Assembly (NCBI RefSeq): GCF_000092425.1
Contig: NC_014221.1
Span: 3,167,001 to 3,231,000, forward strand
Reading direction: 5' to 3'
DNA length: 64,000 bases
From: Truepera radiovictrix DSM 17093
Lineage (GTDB): Bacteria; Deinococcota; Deinococci; Deinococcales; Trueperaceae
Of the stretch, positions 1 through 8,012 are shown in pieces. Position numbers and translations under genes: made by a program. The notes under the pieces are model-generated. The model worked only from the letters and a program-made list of their open reading frames with translations, was not told the origin of the DNA and made no database searches. Position 1 is the first letter of the stretch. Every line of letters begins with the position of its first letter.

Positions 1-61
1 GGGACGGTAAGGTATAAGCGGTAAGGTAGACCGTACACTTCACTTTCGTCGGGAGGCTTTG

Positions 62-817
62 ATGACACCCTCAACACAAGCGTGGTTCTGGCTCGGGGCC
101 ATGGGCATGATGGTCGGCGCCCTCTACTTCGGCCTAGGCGCCTACAGCGCGCGCAAGCTGCACAACGGCCGCGCCGAGATCGTTTTTCAGCTGACCTTTT
201 TTGCGTGCCTCGTGGCCGTAGCGCTCTACCTCGCGCTGGCGTCGGGCTACGGCGCCATCGAGGGGACGTTTAACACCGGCGAAGGCGCGGGCACCCGCAC
301 GGTGTGGGCGCGTTACGTCGCCTGGACGCTCTCCACGCCGCTGCTCGTCACCCTCTTCGCGTACCTCGGCCGCAGCCGCCTCGCGACCACCACCGCGCTC
401 CTCGGTACAAACGCCGCGATGGTCGGCGCCGGCTTTTTGGCGACGCTCGCGGTCGGGCCGAGCAAGTACCTCTTTTTCGTCCTGGGGCTCGGCCTCTACG
501 CCGCGCTCGCCTATCTGCTGCTGCGCCCCTACCGTGAGGAGGCGCACGCGCACCTCCCCGAGCATAGAGCCGTCATCGACCGCCTGATCGGCGCCTACGT
601 CACCCTCTGGGCGCTCTACCCGATCCTGTGGCTTCTGGGGCCCGAGGGGTGGCGCGCCTACGGCGCGACGATGGAGGCCTCCCTCTTTACCATCTTCGAC
701 CTCGCGCTCAAGGTCGGTTTCGGCCTCCTGGCCGCCGCCACGCTCGCGCACATCGACGGCGGCGAACCGATCCGCCCCGCCGAGCTCGGCCGCTCGACGC
801 GCTCACCGTCGCACTAG
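62..817 (+). CDS. microbial (type I) rhodopsin with non-canonical Ala-Ser-Leu motif
   Basis: Seven-helix retinal protein of 251 residues. The retinal lysine is K217 in helix G (FDLALKVGFG), with the helix G counterion D213 four residues before it. Helix C reads WARYVAWTLSTPLL. Aligned with bacteriorhodopsin, R84 is Arg82, but the proton acceptor Asp85 is A87, Thr89 is S91 and the donor Asp96 is L98. The LSTP stretch resembles halorhodopsin (Thr-Ser-Ala), yet the key Thr is Ala here. Normal proton pumping is therefore unlikely; anion transport, sensing or a photochemical role are open inferences. ATG at 62 is preferred over TTG at 59 because GGGAGG at 51-56 is then correctly spaced. No transducer gene lies beside it; a cytochrome c follows after a terminator. 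Confidence 0.9.
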   Translation: MTPSTQAWFWLGAMGMMVGALYFGLGAYSARKLHNGRAEIVFQLTFFACLVAVALYLALASGYGAIEGTFNTGEGAGTRTVWARYVAWTLSTPLLVTLFAYLGRSRLATTTALLGTNAAMVGAGFLATLAVGPSKYLFFVLGLGLYAALAYLLLRPYREEAHAHLPEHRAVIDRLIGAYVTLWALYPILWLLGPEGWRAYGATMEASLFTIFDLALKVGFGLLAAATLAHIDGGEPIRPAELGRSTRSPSH

Positions 818-838
818 CTCCGGCCCAGCGTCACCCGT

Positions 839-864
839 AGCGCGCCCGCAGGGGCGCGCTTTTT
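839..864 (+). terminator. rho-independent terminator after the rhodopsin gene
   Basis: A perfect 9-bp stem (839-847 with 852-860), a GCAG loop and a run of five T form a textbook intrinsic terminator 21 bases after the rhodopsin stop. It separates the rhodopsin from the cytochrome gene. Confidence 0.9.
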
Positions 865-923
865 GGTCTGTTTAGCCGACGCCCTTGGCCAACAAGGCGC
901 GGGCTCTGGTATAAGCTGCCGCT

Positions 924-1355
924 ATGACCCACCCCGCGCGCTTGGTCGGCTCCCTCCTCGCGCTCGCGGCGCTCAGCTTTGGGAGCGCTCTAGCACCCCG
1001 TGGCGCCGGCGCGCTGGGCGAGGCGCTCTACGGGCGCCGCTGCGCCGTCTGCCACGGACCAACTGGCTTGGGGCTCGAGGAGGCGCGCCTCGCGTTTCCC
1101 GAAAGCCACCGCCGCTGCACGCAGTGCCACAAGTCGGGCGGCTATAAGCGCCTCACCTACCCCATCAACGACCGCCACATGTTCGACGTCGGGCGCGCGC
1201 CGCCGCTGCGCGGCCCGGGCGCCTTGGAGGCGCTCCGCGACCCCGCCGCTTTGCGCGCCTACATCCAAGCGGCGATGCCGCGCCACGCCCCGGGGACCCT
1301 CAGCGCGGCCGAAGCCGACGCCCTCGCGACGTTTCTCGAGGGGCTCAGGCCCTAG
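924..1355 (+). CDS. small secreted c-type cytochrome, probably diheme
   Basis: The 143-residue protein starts with an N-terminal signal or anchor segment (LVGSLLALAALSFGSALA) and then two heme-c attachment motifs, CAVCH and CTQCH. A C-terminal stretch (AAMPRHAPGTLSAAEADALATFL) looks like the methionine-ligand region of class I cytochromes c. It should act outside the cytoplasmic membrane as an electron carrier; the partner is unknown. The two CxxCH motifs are close together, so either both bind heme or one is vestigial. The start is ATG at 924 with no Shine-Dalgarno sequence; TAAGCT at 912-917 lies six bases upstream, fitting a leaderless transcript. Confidence 0.82.
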   Translation: MTHPARLVGSLLALAALSFGSALAPRGAGALGEALYGRRCAVCHGPTGLGLEEARLAFPESHRRCTQCHKSGGYKRLTYPINDRHMFDVGRAPPLRGPGALEALRDPAALRAYIQAAMPRHAPGTLSAAEADALATFLEGLRP

Positions 1356-1440
1356 TCCCGTTTTTGCAACGTCCCCACAAGTACCGCCGTGTCACCTGCG
1401 CGTGTTGGCTTACACGCGCTCCCGCGGCGAAAGCCAAAGG

Positions 1441-2484
1441 CTACTGGCTCCGCGGGTCGAACACGTCCCTAAACGCGTCACCCAACAGGTTCCACCCCAG
1501 CACGAAGAGCAAGATGGTCACGCCCGGCCAGAAGGAGACGAACCAGTAGCCGAAGGGGTCGCCGGGCGGGCCGATGATCCACTGGCGCGCAAACGAGATC
1601 ATCTGCCCCCAGTCGGCGTAACCGACCGGCGTGCCGAGACCCAAAAACGACAGCGAGGCGGCGATCAGCACCACCGAGCCGATGTCTAAGCTGGCGATCA
1701 CGAGCAGCGAGGAGATGGCGTTCGGAAGCACGTGCCGAAAGATGATGCTGGGACCGCGCGCACCCAGAGCCCGCGCGCTCTGCACGTACTCGAGCTCCTT
1801 GACCCGCAAGATGTCGCCGCGCAGCAGCCGGGCGTACGCGGGCCACTGCGTGAGGGCGATCGCCAACATCAGGTTGAAGATGCTGTTACCGAAGACGGTG
1901 ATCAGCACGAGCGCCAGCACGAGCGAGGGGAGCGACAAGACGATGTCGGTAAAACGCATGAGCGCGTTGTCCACCCAACCGCCGAAGTAGCCGGCGATGC
2001 TGCCGAAGATAATCCCCACCACGAGACCGAAGCCCACCACGAAAAGGCCGATCAAAAAGGCCGTGCGGGTGCCCCAGACGAGGCCGTAAAAGATGTCGTA
2101 GCCGCCGCTCGTCGTGCCCATGATCGAGCCCTCGGCGGGGCCGACGGGAATAGGCGAAAAGGTCGTGCGCGGCACCGTGTAGCACGCGTGGTCGGGTGGC
2201 ACGACGATCGCCCGCCAGAAGACGCCGGAGAGCGGGTTGCGCACCTCGCTCACCGTCTCAGCCGTTAGGCCGAGGTCGCGCAAGCAGTTGCGGGCGTCCG
2301 GGCCGAGCGTCAGCTGCGGCGCGAAAATCGCCACGAGCGCGAACGCCACCGAGATAAGGACCCCGACGATAGCCAGCGGGTTGCGCCGAAAGCGCCGCAT
2401 CGCCTTGCTCCGCCACCAGCGGGCGAGGGCGCCGGGGCGCCTGTCGTCGTGCGCTACGCCGAGCTCGAGGTTCACGCTATCCAT
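1441..2484 (-). CDS. peptide/oligopeptide ABC transporter permease, DppC/OppC type
   Basis: Inner-membrane permease of 347 residues. It has an N-terminal cytoplasmic stretch and a first membrane helix (NPLAIVGVLISVAFALVAIF), then a periplasmic insert and the BPD_transp_1 domain. The EAA-type loop that contacts the ATPase is visible around YVQSARALGARGPSIIFRHVLPN. It is the last gene of the minus-strand set binding protein - DppB - DppC, 53 bases after the DppB stop. Peptides are the usual substrate of this family, but nickel or sugars are possible. No dppD/dppF-type ATPase gene is adjacent, so the ATPases must be encoded elsewhere. Confidence 0.92.
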   Translation of the reverse strand: MDSVNLELGVAHDDRRPGALARWWRSKAMRRFRRNPLAIVGVLISVAFALVAIFAPQLTLGPDARNCLRDLGLTAETVSEVRNPLSGVFWRAIVVPPDHACYTVPRTTFSPIPVGPAEGSIMGTTSGGYDIFYGLVWGTRTAFLIGLFVVGFGLVVGIIFGSIAGYFGGWVDNALMRFTDIVLSLPSLVLALVLITVFGNSIFNLMLAIALTQWPAYARLLRGDILRVKELEYVQSARALGARGPSIIFRHVLPNAISSLLVIASLDIGSVVLIAASLSFLGLGTPVGYADWGQMISFARQWIIGPPGDPFGYWFVSFWPGVTILLFVLGWNLLGDAFRDVFDPRSQ

Positions 2485-2537
2485 GCCGCGCTACCCCGCG
2501 ACGCCCCGAAACCCACGTGCGCGGCCCATTAAGCGCG

Positions 2538-3563
2538 CTAGTCATAACGGATCCTCGGGTCGACGACCCCGTAAGCGATGTCGACGAGCAGGTTGCCGAG
2601 CACCACCACCACGGCGGTAAAGACCGCAAACCCCATGATCGAGGCGTAGTCGAGCTGCGTCGCCGCGGCGGCCGCCCACTGCCCCAGACCGGGGTAGTTA
2701 AAGATCGTTTCGGTGATCACCAGGCCGCTGATAAGGCCGATGAGCACAAAACCCGCGAGCGTCACCACGGGGATGAGCGCGTTGCGGCGGGCGTGCTTGT
2801 TGTTAACCACGCGCTGATCCAACCCCTTGGCGCGCGCCGTGCGCACGTAGTCTTGCGAGAGCGCGTCGAGGAGCGACGAGCGCATCACCCGCATGATCTG
2901 CGCGGCTTGCACCACCGCCAGGGTGATCACCGGCAGGATCAGGTGCTTGAGCGCGTCCCAGAAGATGTCCAAGCGGCCGTTGAGGAGCGCGTCGACGGTC
3001 AGCATCCCCGTGACGTGCGAGAAGCCGCCGCGGGCGACCTGAATCTGATAGGTCGTCGACAGCCGCCCCGGCTCGAGCCACCCCAGCACGCCGTAAAAGA
3101 TCACGAGCAGCCAGATGCCGAGCACAAAGGTCGGCAGCGACCAGCCGACGATGGAGAGCACGCGGGTGAACTGGTCGATGAAGCGGTCGCGGTGGATGGC
3201 GGCGGCCGAACCCAACCACACCCCGAGCGCGATCACCGGGACGATCGCGTAGAGGGTGAGCTCTAGGGTGACCGGAAAGCGCCGCTGCAGGGTCGTCCAC
3301 ACCGGTTCGCTGGTGACGCGCGAGTAGCCCAGGTTGCCCCGAAAGACCTGACCGAGCCAGCGCCCGTACTGCTCGTACCAGGGGTCCTCGAGGCCGTACT
3401 GTTCGATGATCGCTTCGATGTTGCGCAGCTGCGCCTCGCTCTGCACAAAGGCCGCCGCGCGCTGATAGGGTGCTAGGAGCTGCATGAGCAACACGATCAG
3501 CAGCGTCACGCCGAAAAACACGACGGGTAAAAAGAGCAAACGCCGAATGATAAACACGAGCAC
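2538..3563 (-). CDS. peptide/oligopeptide ABC transporter permease, DppB/OppB type
   Basis: First permease of the importer, 341 residues. The N-terminus (FIIRRLLFLPVVFFGVTLLI) is the conserved DppB start helix; five further membrane helices follow. The ATPase-contact loop is visible at DYVRTARAKGLDQRVVNNKHARRNALIPVV. The start is probably ATG at 3563, with GGAGAAC a few bases upstream. A strong terminator lies between this gene and the upstream binding-protein gene, so permease mRNA is probably less abundant than binding-protein mRNA. Confidence 0.93.
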   Translation of the reverse strand: MLVFIIRRLLFLPVVFFGVTLLIVLLMQLLAPYQRAAAFVQSEAQLRNIEAIIEQYGLEDPWYEQYGRWLGQVFRGNLGYSRVTSEPVWTTLQRRFPVTLELTLYAIVPVIALGVWLGSAAAIHRDRFIDQFTRVLSIVGWSLPTFVLGIWLLVIFYGVLGWLEPGRLSTTYQIQVARGGFSHVTGMLTVDALLNGRLDIFWDALKHLILPVITLAVVQAAQIMRVMRSSLLDALSQDYVRTARAKGLDQRVVNNKHARRNALIPVVTLAGFVLIGLISGLVITETIFNYPGLGQWAAAAATQLDYASIMGFAVFTAVVVVLGNLLVDIAYGVVDPRIRYD

Positions 3564-3756
3564 GGGGGTTCTCCTCGGGCGCCATCATACTCCCTACGTT
3601 CAAAAAAGCAACGCGCTGCAGGGCTGAGCGGCACAAACCGCCCACCTGATCCAAAGGTCCCCCCCAGAACGCACGTGACGCGCGTTAGGGTGCTTCTCCG
3701 GGCGCTTTGGGCGCCGAGAACCTGGAGACCGCGAGGCAGAAAGCGGGGTACGAAAC

Positions 3757-3794
3757 GAAAAGCGAGGGGCCCCCGAAGAGGGGGGCCCCTCGCT
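3757..3794 (-). terminator. intra-operon terminator between binding protein and permease genes
   Basis: A perfect 14-bp GC-rich stem (3761-3774 with 3781-3794), a six-base loop and, on the minus strand, a TTTT tract form an intrinsic terminator just after the binding-protein stop. It probably lets only some transcripts read on into the permeases, giving an excess of binding protein. Confidence 0.88.
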
Positions 3795-3806
3795 TAAAGG
3801 CTCAGC

Positions 3807-5567
3807 TCAGTTTTTCGAGAGGTCTTTCCAGAAGAAGTTGCCCGAGAGCATGGGGTTGTAGTAGTAGCCCTGCAGGTTCTCGCGCACGGCGAGGTAGTCG
3901 AACTGCGCGGGTACGATAATGAGCGGCGCGAGCTCGTAGTGGAGCTGCCCGATCTCCTGGTAGAGGGCCGCGCGCTCCTCCTGGTCGATGATGCTGTTGG
4001 CCTGATCGATCAAAGCCTGCATCTCGGGGAAGTCGATCGAGGTGCGCGCGGCGTAAAAGCCCTCGTTCGAGTAGAAGGTGTTGATGAAGTTGCGCGGGTC
4101 GGCGTAGTCGGCCGCCCAACCGAGCGCGAAGAGGGGCGCGAGGCGCTGGTCGGTGCGCGAGAGGTAGTCCGCCCACGGCAGGCCGCGCACGTTCATCCGG
4201 AAGTTGGGGTTGAGCTCGCTTAAGTTCTGCGCGATGATCTGCAGCGCGATCTGCCGCGCCGTGTTGCCCTCGTTGTAGAGCGCGGTGAACTGGAAGCCGG
4301 TGTCCCAGAGCTCACCGCCATAGGCCGCGCGGAAGTGCTCCTCGGCCGCCTCGAGGTCGAGCGTGCGGATCTCGACGTCGGGGTTGTAGCCCAAGAAGGT
4401 CGGCGGCAGCCCCATGGTGAGCGCTTGCCCCTGACCCTCTAAGACCTGGTCGACGAACGCCTGCTGGTCGAAAAGGTGCGCAAAGCCCAGCCGGACGTTT
4501 TCGTCCTGGAAGAAGTCGGCTGGGATGCCGTTGCCGTCGAGCTGCCCCGACCCGACGTCTTCGTTGTTGGCGGTGTTGATGTCGTAGTTGAAAAAGATCG
4601 AGGTGACCACGGTGGTCAAGAAGGGTTCGCCCGCCTCGTTCTGCTCGACGACGCGCACCCCGGGCGCCCCGCGGAGCTGCGCCAGACCGGCGCGGTCGCC
4701 CAAAACGATGCGGTCGGCGTCGCCTTGGGTGAGCGCCAAGATGTTGGTGGCCTGCTCGTCGACGTAGTTGTACACCACCGCCTCGAGCGCGGGGGCGCCG
4801 CCCCAGTAGTCGTCGAAGCGTTCGGCGATAAGCGAGTTTGTCTCCCAGCTCACCAAGCGGTAGGCGCCCGTACCGCTCGCTTGGTTCTGCATGAATTCCT
4901 GGGTCAGGTCGCGCCCGATCCACTCGGTCCAGGTCGCTTCCGTACCGTCCCACATGCCGTTCTCGATCGCCCACTGCGAATCCACGATGCTAAAGGCGGA
5001 GTAGACGATGATCGACAAGAAAGCGGGGTCGGCCTGACGCAGGGTGAACTGCACCGTCAGCCCGTCGTCGCCGTCGGGGCACTCGATAGCGCCGTCGATG
5101 TCGGCAAACGAGACCTCCTGCTGGTACGCCTCGGGGTCGGTGCCGTCGGTCTGGGTGCCTAGGAGCTGCGCCCCTAAAAGGTACGAAAAAGCCCCCTCGG
5201 GGTGCGCGGTGACAAAACCGCGCTCGAACGAGTACTCGACGTCGCGGCAGGTCAGGGTGTTGCCGCTATGAAAGGGCACCCCTTCGCGGAGCGTAAAGGT
5301 GTAGACGGTGCCGTCTTCGGACACCTCGTAGCCGGTGGCGAGCTGCGGCACAAAGGCGTCGATGGCTTCGCCGTCGTAGGTGTAGAGGGTTTCGTAGAGG
5401 TTCTCGATGATCTCGCTCGAGGCCGAGTCGTAGTTGCGGGCCGGGTCGAGCGTGACGGGGGCGCCGAACTGGTTGACCACGTAGGTGTCGGCGGGCGCTT
5501 GGGCGAGCGCGGCGGGCGCCGCTGCCAGCGCGAGGGCGAGGAGAGCGCGTCGGGTGGGTCGTGTCAC
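3807..5567 (-). CDS. extracytoplasmic peptide-binding protein, SBP family 5
   Basis: Secreted solute-binding protein of 586 residues. It has a Sec signal peptide (RRALLALALAAAPAALAQA) without a lipobox cysteine, then the family-5 fold typical of DppA/OppA: LDPARNYDSASSEIIENLYE near the N-terminus, and a ligand-cleft region with W and D/N residues further on. It delivers ligand to the two permeases encoded downstream. The start is GTG at 5567 with AGGAGA upstream. Lack of a lipid anchor is unusual for cells with a single membrane and fits a diderm envelope. The substrate cannot be named from sequence alone. Confidence 0.92.
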   Translation of the reverse strand: MTRPTRRALLALALAAAPAALAQAPADTYVVNQFGAPVTLDPARNYDSASSEIIENLYETLYTYDGEAIDAFVPQLATGYEVSEDGTVYTFTLREGVPFHSGNTLTCRDVEYSFERGFVTAHPEGAFSYLLGAQLLGTQTDGTDPEAYQQEVSFADIDGAIECPDGDDGLTVQFTLRQADPAFLSIIVYSAFSIVDSQWAIENGMWDGTEATWTEWIGRDLTQEFMQNQASGTGAYRLVSWETNSLIAERFDDYWGGAPALEAVVYNYVDEQATNILALTQGDADRIVLGDRAGLAQLRGAPGVRVVEQNEAGEPFLTTVVTSIFFNYDINTANNEDVGSGQLDGNGIPADFFQDENVRLGFAHLFDQQAFVDQVLEGQGQALTMGLPPTFLGYNPDVEIRTLDLEAAEEHFRAAYGGELWDTGFQFTALYNEGNTARQIALQIIAQNLSELNPNFRMNVRGLPWADYLSRTDQRLAPLFALGWAADYADPRNFINTFYSNEGFYAARTSIDFPEMQALIDQANSIIDQEERAALYQEIGQLHYELAPLIIVPAQFDYLAVRENLQGYYYNPMLSGNFFWKDLSKN

Positions 5568-5695
5568 GGTGTCTCCTAGGTTGGAGCGAGAGTTGGGCTG
5601 TTAAAGGGAGCTGCTGACGAAAAAGGTGCGGCGGTGCCCGGTAGGTCCCCCTTTCGAACGGGGCGCGCTTGGGCGCCCAGAACAGCGATGGCGCT

Positions 5696-5723
5696 AGTGT
5701 AGCAGACTCGCCCGCCGTGTCAA
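5696..5723 (-). promoter_or_regulatory. sigma-A promoter of the peptide importer
   Basis: On the minus strand, TTGACA (5718-5723) and TACACT (5696-5701) are separated by 16 bases. Transcription would begin about 120 bases before the GTG of the binding protein, leaving a long leader with an inverted repeat around CTGGGCGCCCAAG. Confidence 0.75.
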
Positions 5724-5783
5724 CGCGCGCCCCGAGCGCGCGGGAAACCCCTCGAGGCGCCCACGATGCGGTAGAGTAGCCCC

Positions 5784-6416
5784 GTGAAGGTGTCTACCCG
5801 TAGCGCTCCCGCTCCCCGCGGCCCCCGCAACAGGCGCCGTTGGGGGCTCTGGGCGGCGGCCCTCGCCGCGCTGCTCGCGGGGTGCGTGAGCCGCGGCGAC
5901 TCGCTCGCCCCCGTGATCACCGTTACCGAACCGCGCAGCGCGGCGGTGCGCAGCGGCGACGATGTGCGCGTCGTCGGTTACGTCCTCGACGATGCCGGGA
6001 TCGTCTCGCTGCAGGTCGACGGCACCGACCTGTTGGCTGACCCCGCGTTCGCCAGCGAACGGGGCAAGCGGCTCATCAACTTCGGCTTCCGCCCCCGGCA
6101 GCTCGCCGAGGGGACCTGGCGCCCCCGCATCACCGCCACCGACGTCAACGGGCGCACCACCACCCTGGAGGTGCCCCTAGAGGTCGACGGCACCCCGCCG
6201 ACGATTGAGATCACCGCCGTCGAGAGCTTGGGAGGCGGGCGCAGCCGCGTCTCGGGCGTTGTGCGCGACGACGACGCGGTGGGCAGCATCAGCGTCAACG
6301 GCGTCGCGCTCTCCTTTACCCCCGCCCCCGAGGTGACCTTTACGCAGGACGTCGAAGGGCCGCTCGTGATCGAGGTCGCCGACCAAGCGGGGAACCGGGC
6401 GACGCTCGGCCCTTGA
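5784..6416 (+). CDS. lipoprotein with bacterial Ig-like domains
   Basis: The 210-residue protein has a basic N-terminus, a hydrophobic stretch and a lipobox (AALLAGC, Cys near residue 34), so it should be lipid-anchored outside the inner membrane. The rest reads as two Ig-like repeats: one from PVITVTEP to LEVPLEVDG, a second from TPPTIEITAVE to ADQAGNRATL. Such domains usually mediate protein or polysaccharide contacts; no catalytic motif is seen. The start is GTG at 5784, six bases after TAGAGT (5772-5777). The aminotransferase gene begins only 7 bases after the stop, so the two are probably cotranscribed. Confidence 0.75.
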   Translation: MKVSTRSAPAPRGPRNRRRWGLWAAALAALLAGCVSRGDSLAPVITVTEPRSAAVRSGDDVRVVGYVLDDAGIVSLQVDGTDLLADPAFASERGKRLINFGFRPRQLAEGTWRPRITATDVNGRTTTLEVPLEVDGTPPTIEITAVESLGGGRSRVSGVVRDDDAVGSISVNGVALSFTPAPEVTFTQDVEGPLVIEVADQAGNRATLGP

Positions 6417-6423
6417 ACCCCCC

Positions 6424-7884
6424 GTGAGCGCCTCCGGCCTTCGCCGCGACAGCGACGCCGCAGCCCCCCCCAGCGGGCTCGTGCGCACGGACGAGGTCTT
6501 CGCCGGCCTCGAGCCGGCGCGCTTGGGGGCGCTTGAACGCGCGCACGGCAACGGCGACCTCGTGCGGGTTTTAGAGGCGCTCGGGATCGCCGGCCCCTTC
6601 GTCGCCGTCACCCCCTGGGAGCTCGAGGGGCCCGCCGGCGAGCGGCTCATCAACGCGGGCGGGTACGCGGCGCTCCCCTTCGGCGAGGCGTACCCGCCGC
6701 TCGTGGCCTTCGTGGCGCGCTACCTCGAGGCGAACCGCTGGATGGGGTTGCCGCAGCAGGCGCTCTCCCCGTGGCGCGGGGCGCTGGAGGCCAACCTGGT
6801 GGCGCTGTTAGCGCGCGAGGCGCCGAGCCACGCCGACTCGCAGGTGTTCTTCTCCAATAGCGGCGCCGAGGCGGTCGAAACCGCCCTCAAGCTCGTGCGC
6901 GCCGCTCGGCCGGGGGCGCGTTACCTCATCAACTTCGCGCGCGCCTATCACGGCAAGACCCTGGGGGCGCTCTCGCTGACCCCCAACGAGGAGTTTCAGG
7001 CGCCCTTTCGGCCCCTTTTGGAGGGCGTCGTCACGCTCCCCTACGGCGACGCGCAGCGCCTCGAGGACGCCGTGCGCAAGCTCGGCCCCGACAACGTCGC
7101 CGGCGTGATCGTCGAACCCGTACAGGGCGAGGGCGGGGTCATCACCCCACCGGCGGAGTTTTTGCCCGCCCTAGAGCGCTTACGTCAGCGCTACGGGTTG
7201 GTGGTCGTCGCCGACGAGATTCAGACCGGTCTAGGGCGCTGCGGGGCGCTCTTTAAAGCGCTCGCCATGGGGCTCGAACCCGACGTCATCACGCTCGCCA
7301 AACCGCTCGGCGGCGGGCTCGTACCGGTCGGCGCGACCCTGGCGCGGCGCGCGATCATGGCGCGCGCGTTGGGGGGGCTCGCCAGCAAACGGCACTCGAA
7401 CACCTTCGGCGGCGGCTCCCTCGCCATGGCGGTCGCGCTCAAGTCCCTCGAGATCATCCTCGACGAGGACCTACCGCACCGCGCGCGCGTCCTCGGCGAA
7501 CGCGGTTTGGCGCGCCTCGAGGCGCTGCAGGCGCGCTACCCGGGGCTGTTGCGGGCGGTGCGGGGCTCCGGGATGCTCTTCGCACTGCAGCTGCAGCCCC
7601 TCCTCTCGCCGCGCACCCGCCTCCCTCAGGAGCTCGTGTCGCAGCTCGGCAGCGCGCTCGCCCTGCGCGCGCTGCATAGGGGCGGTATTCACGCCTGCTA
7701 CACGCTCAATTCGAGCCGCACGGTGCGCCTAACGCCCGCGCTGACGATGCCCGAGAGCGTCTTTGAAGCGATGCTCGCGCGCCTCGAGGAGGTCGCTAGG
7801 CGCACGCCGCAGGCGTGGCGGCTCCCTCTGCAGACCCCGCCGCACGTCCTGTCGGGGCTCGCTCGGCTCGCCCTCAAGGGCTAG
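6424..7884 (+). CDS. class III aminotransferase (ornithine/acetylornithine/putrescine type)
   Basis: PLP-dependent enzyme of 486 residues. Visible family marks are FSNSGAEAVETALKL (phosphate-binding SGAEA), AYHGKTLGALSLT, VIVEPVQGEGG, the cofactor aspartate in VVADEIQTGLGR and the Schiff-base lysine in TLAKPLGGG (about residue 293). An N-terminal extension of about 60 residues precedes the usual start of the fold, as in putrescine and some ornithine aminotransferases. The amino donor is probably an omega-amine or ornithine, but the substrate is not fixed by the sequence. The start is GTG at 6424, close behind the lipoprotein gene; the functional link between the two is unclear. Confidence 0.9.
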   Translation: MSASGLRRDSDAAAPPSGLVRTDEVFAGLEPARLGALERAHGNGDLVRVLEALGIAGPFVAVTPWELEGPAGERLINAGGYAALPFGEAYPPLVAFVARYLEANRWMGLPQQALSPWRGALEANLVALLAREAPSHADSQVFFSNSGAEAVETALKLVRAARPGARYLINFARAYHGKTLGALSLTPNEEFQAPFRPLLEGVVTLPYGDAQRLEDAVRKLGPDNVAGVIVEPVQGEGGVITPPAEFLPALERLRQRYGLVVVADEIQTGLGRCGALFKALAMGLEPDVITLAKPLGGGLVPVGATLARRAIMARALGGLASKRHSNTFGGGSLAMAVALKSLEIILDEDLPHRARVLGERGLARLEALQARYPGLLRAVRGSGMLFALQLQPLLSPRTRLPQELVSQLGSALALRALHRGGIHACYTLNSSRTVRLTPALTMPESVFEAMLARLEEVARRTPQAWRLPLQTPPHVLSGLARLALKG

Positions 7885-8012
7885 GGCTGGCCAACGGGGT
7901 CGCTGGAACCGCTGGTCTAGCGTCGGGGCAGGCGCCCGTGGCGGTCGGGCGTGATCCACGAGCTGCCCTTGCACGAGCCCACGCCGACGCCGACCGGGCG
8001 CAGAACCTGGCC

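Noticed and set aside
5568-5783. Leader of the peptide importer considered as a riboswitch
   Set aside because: Only a simple inverted repeat is visible; no recognised riboswitch core sequence is present.
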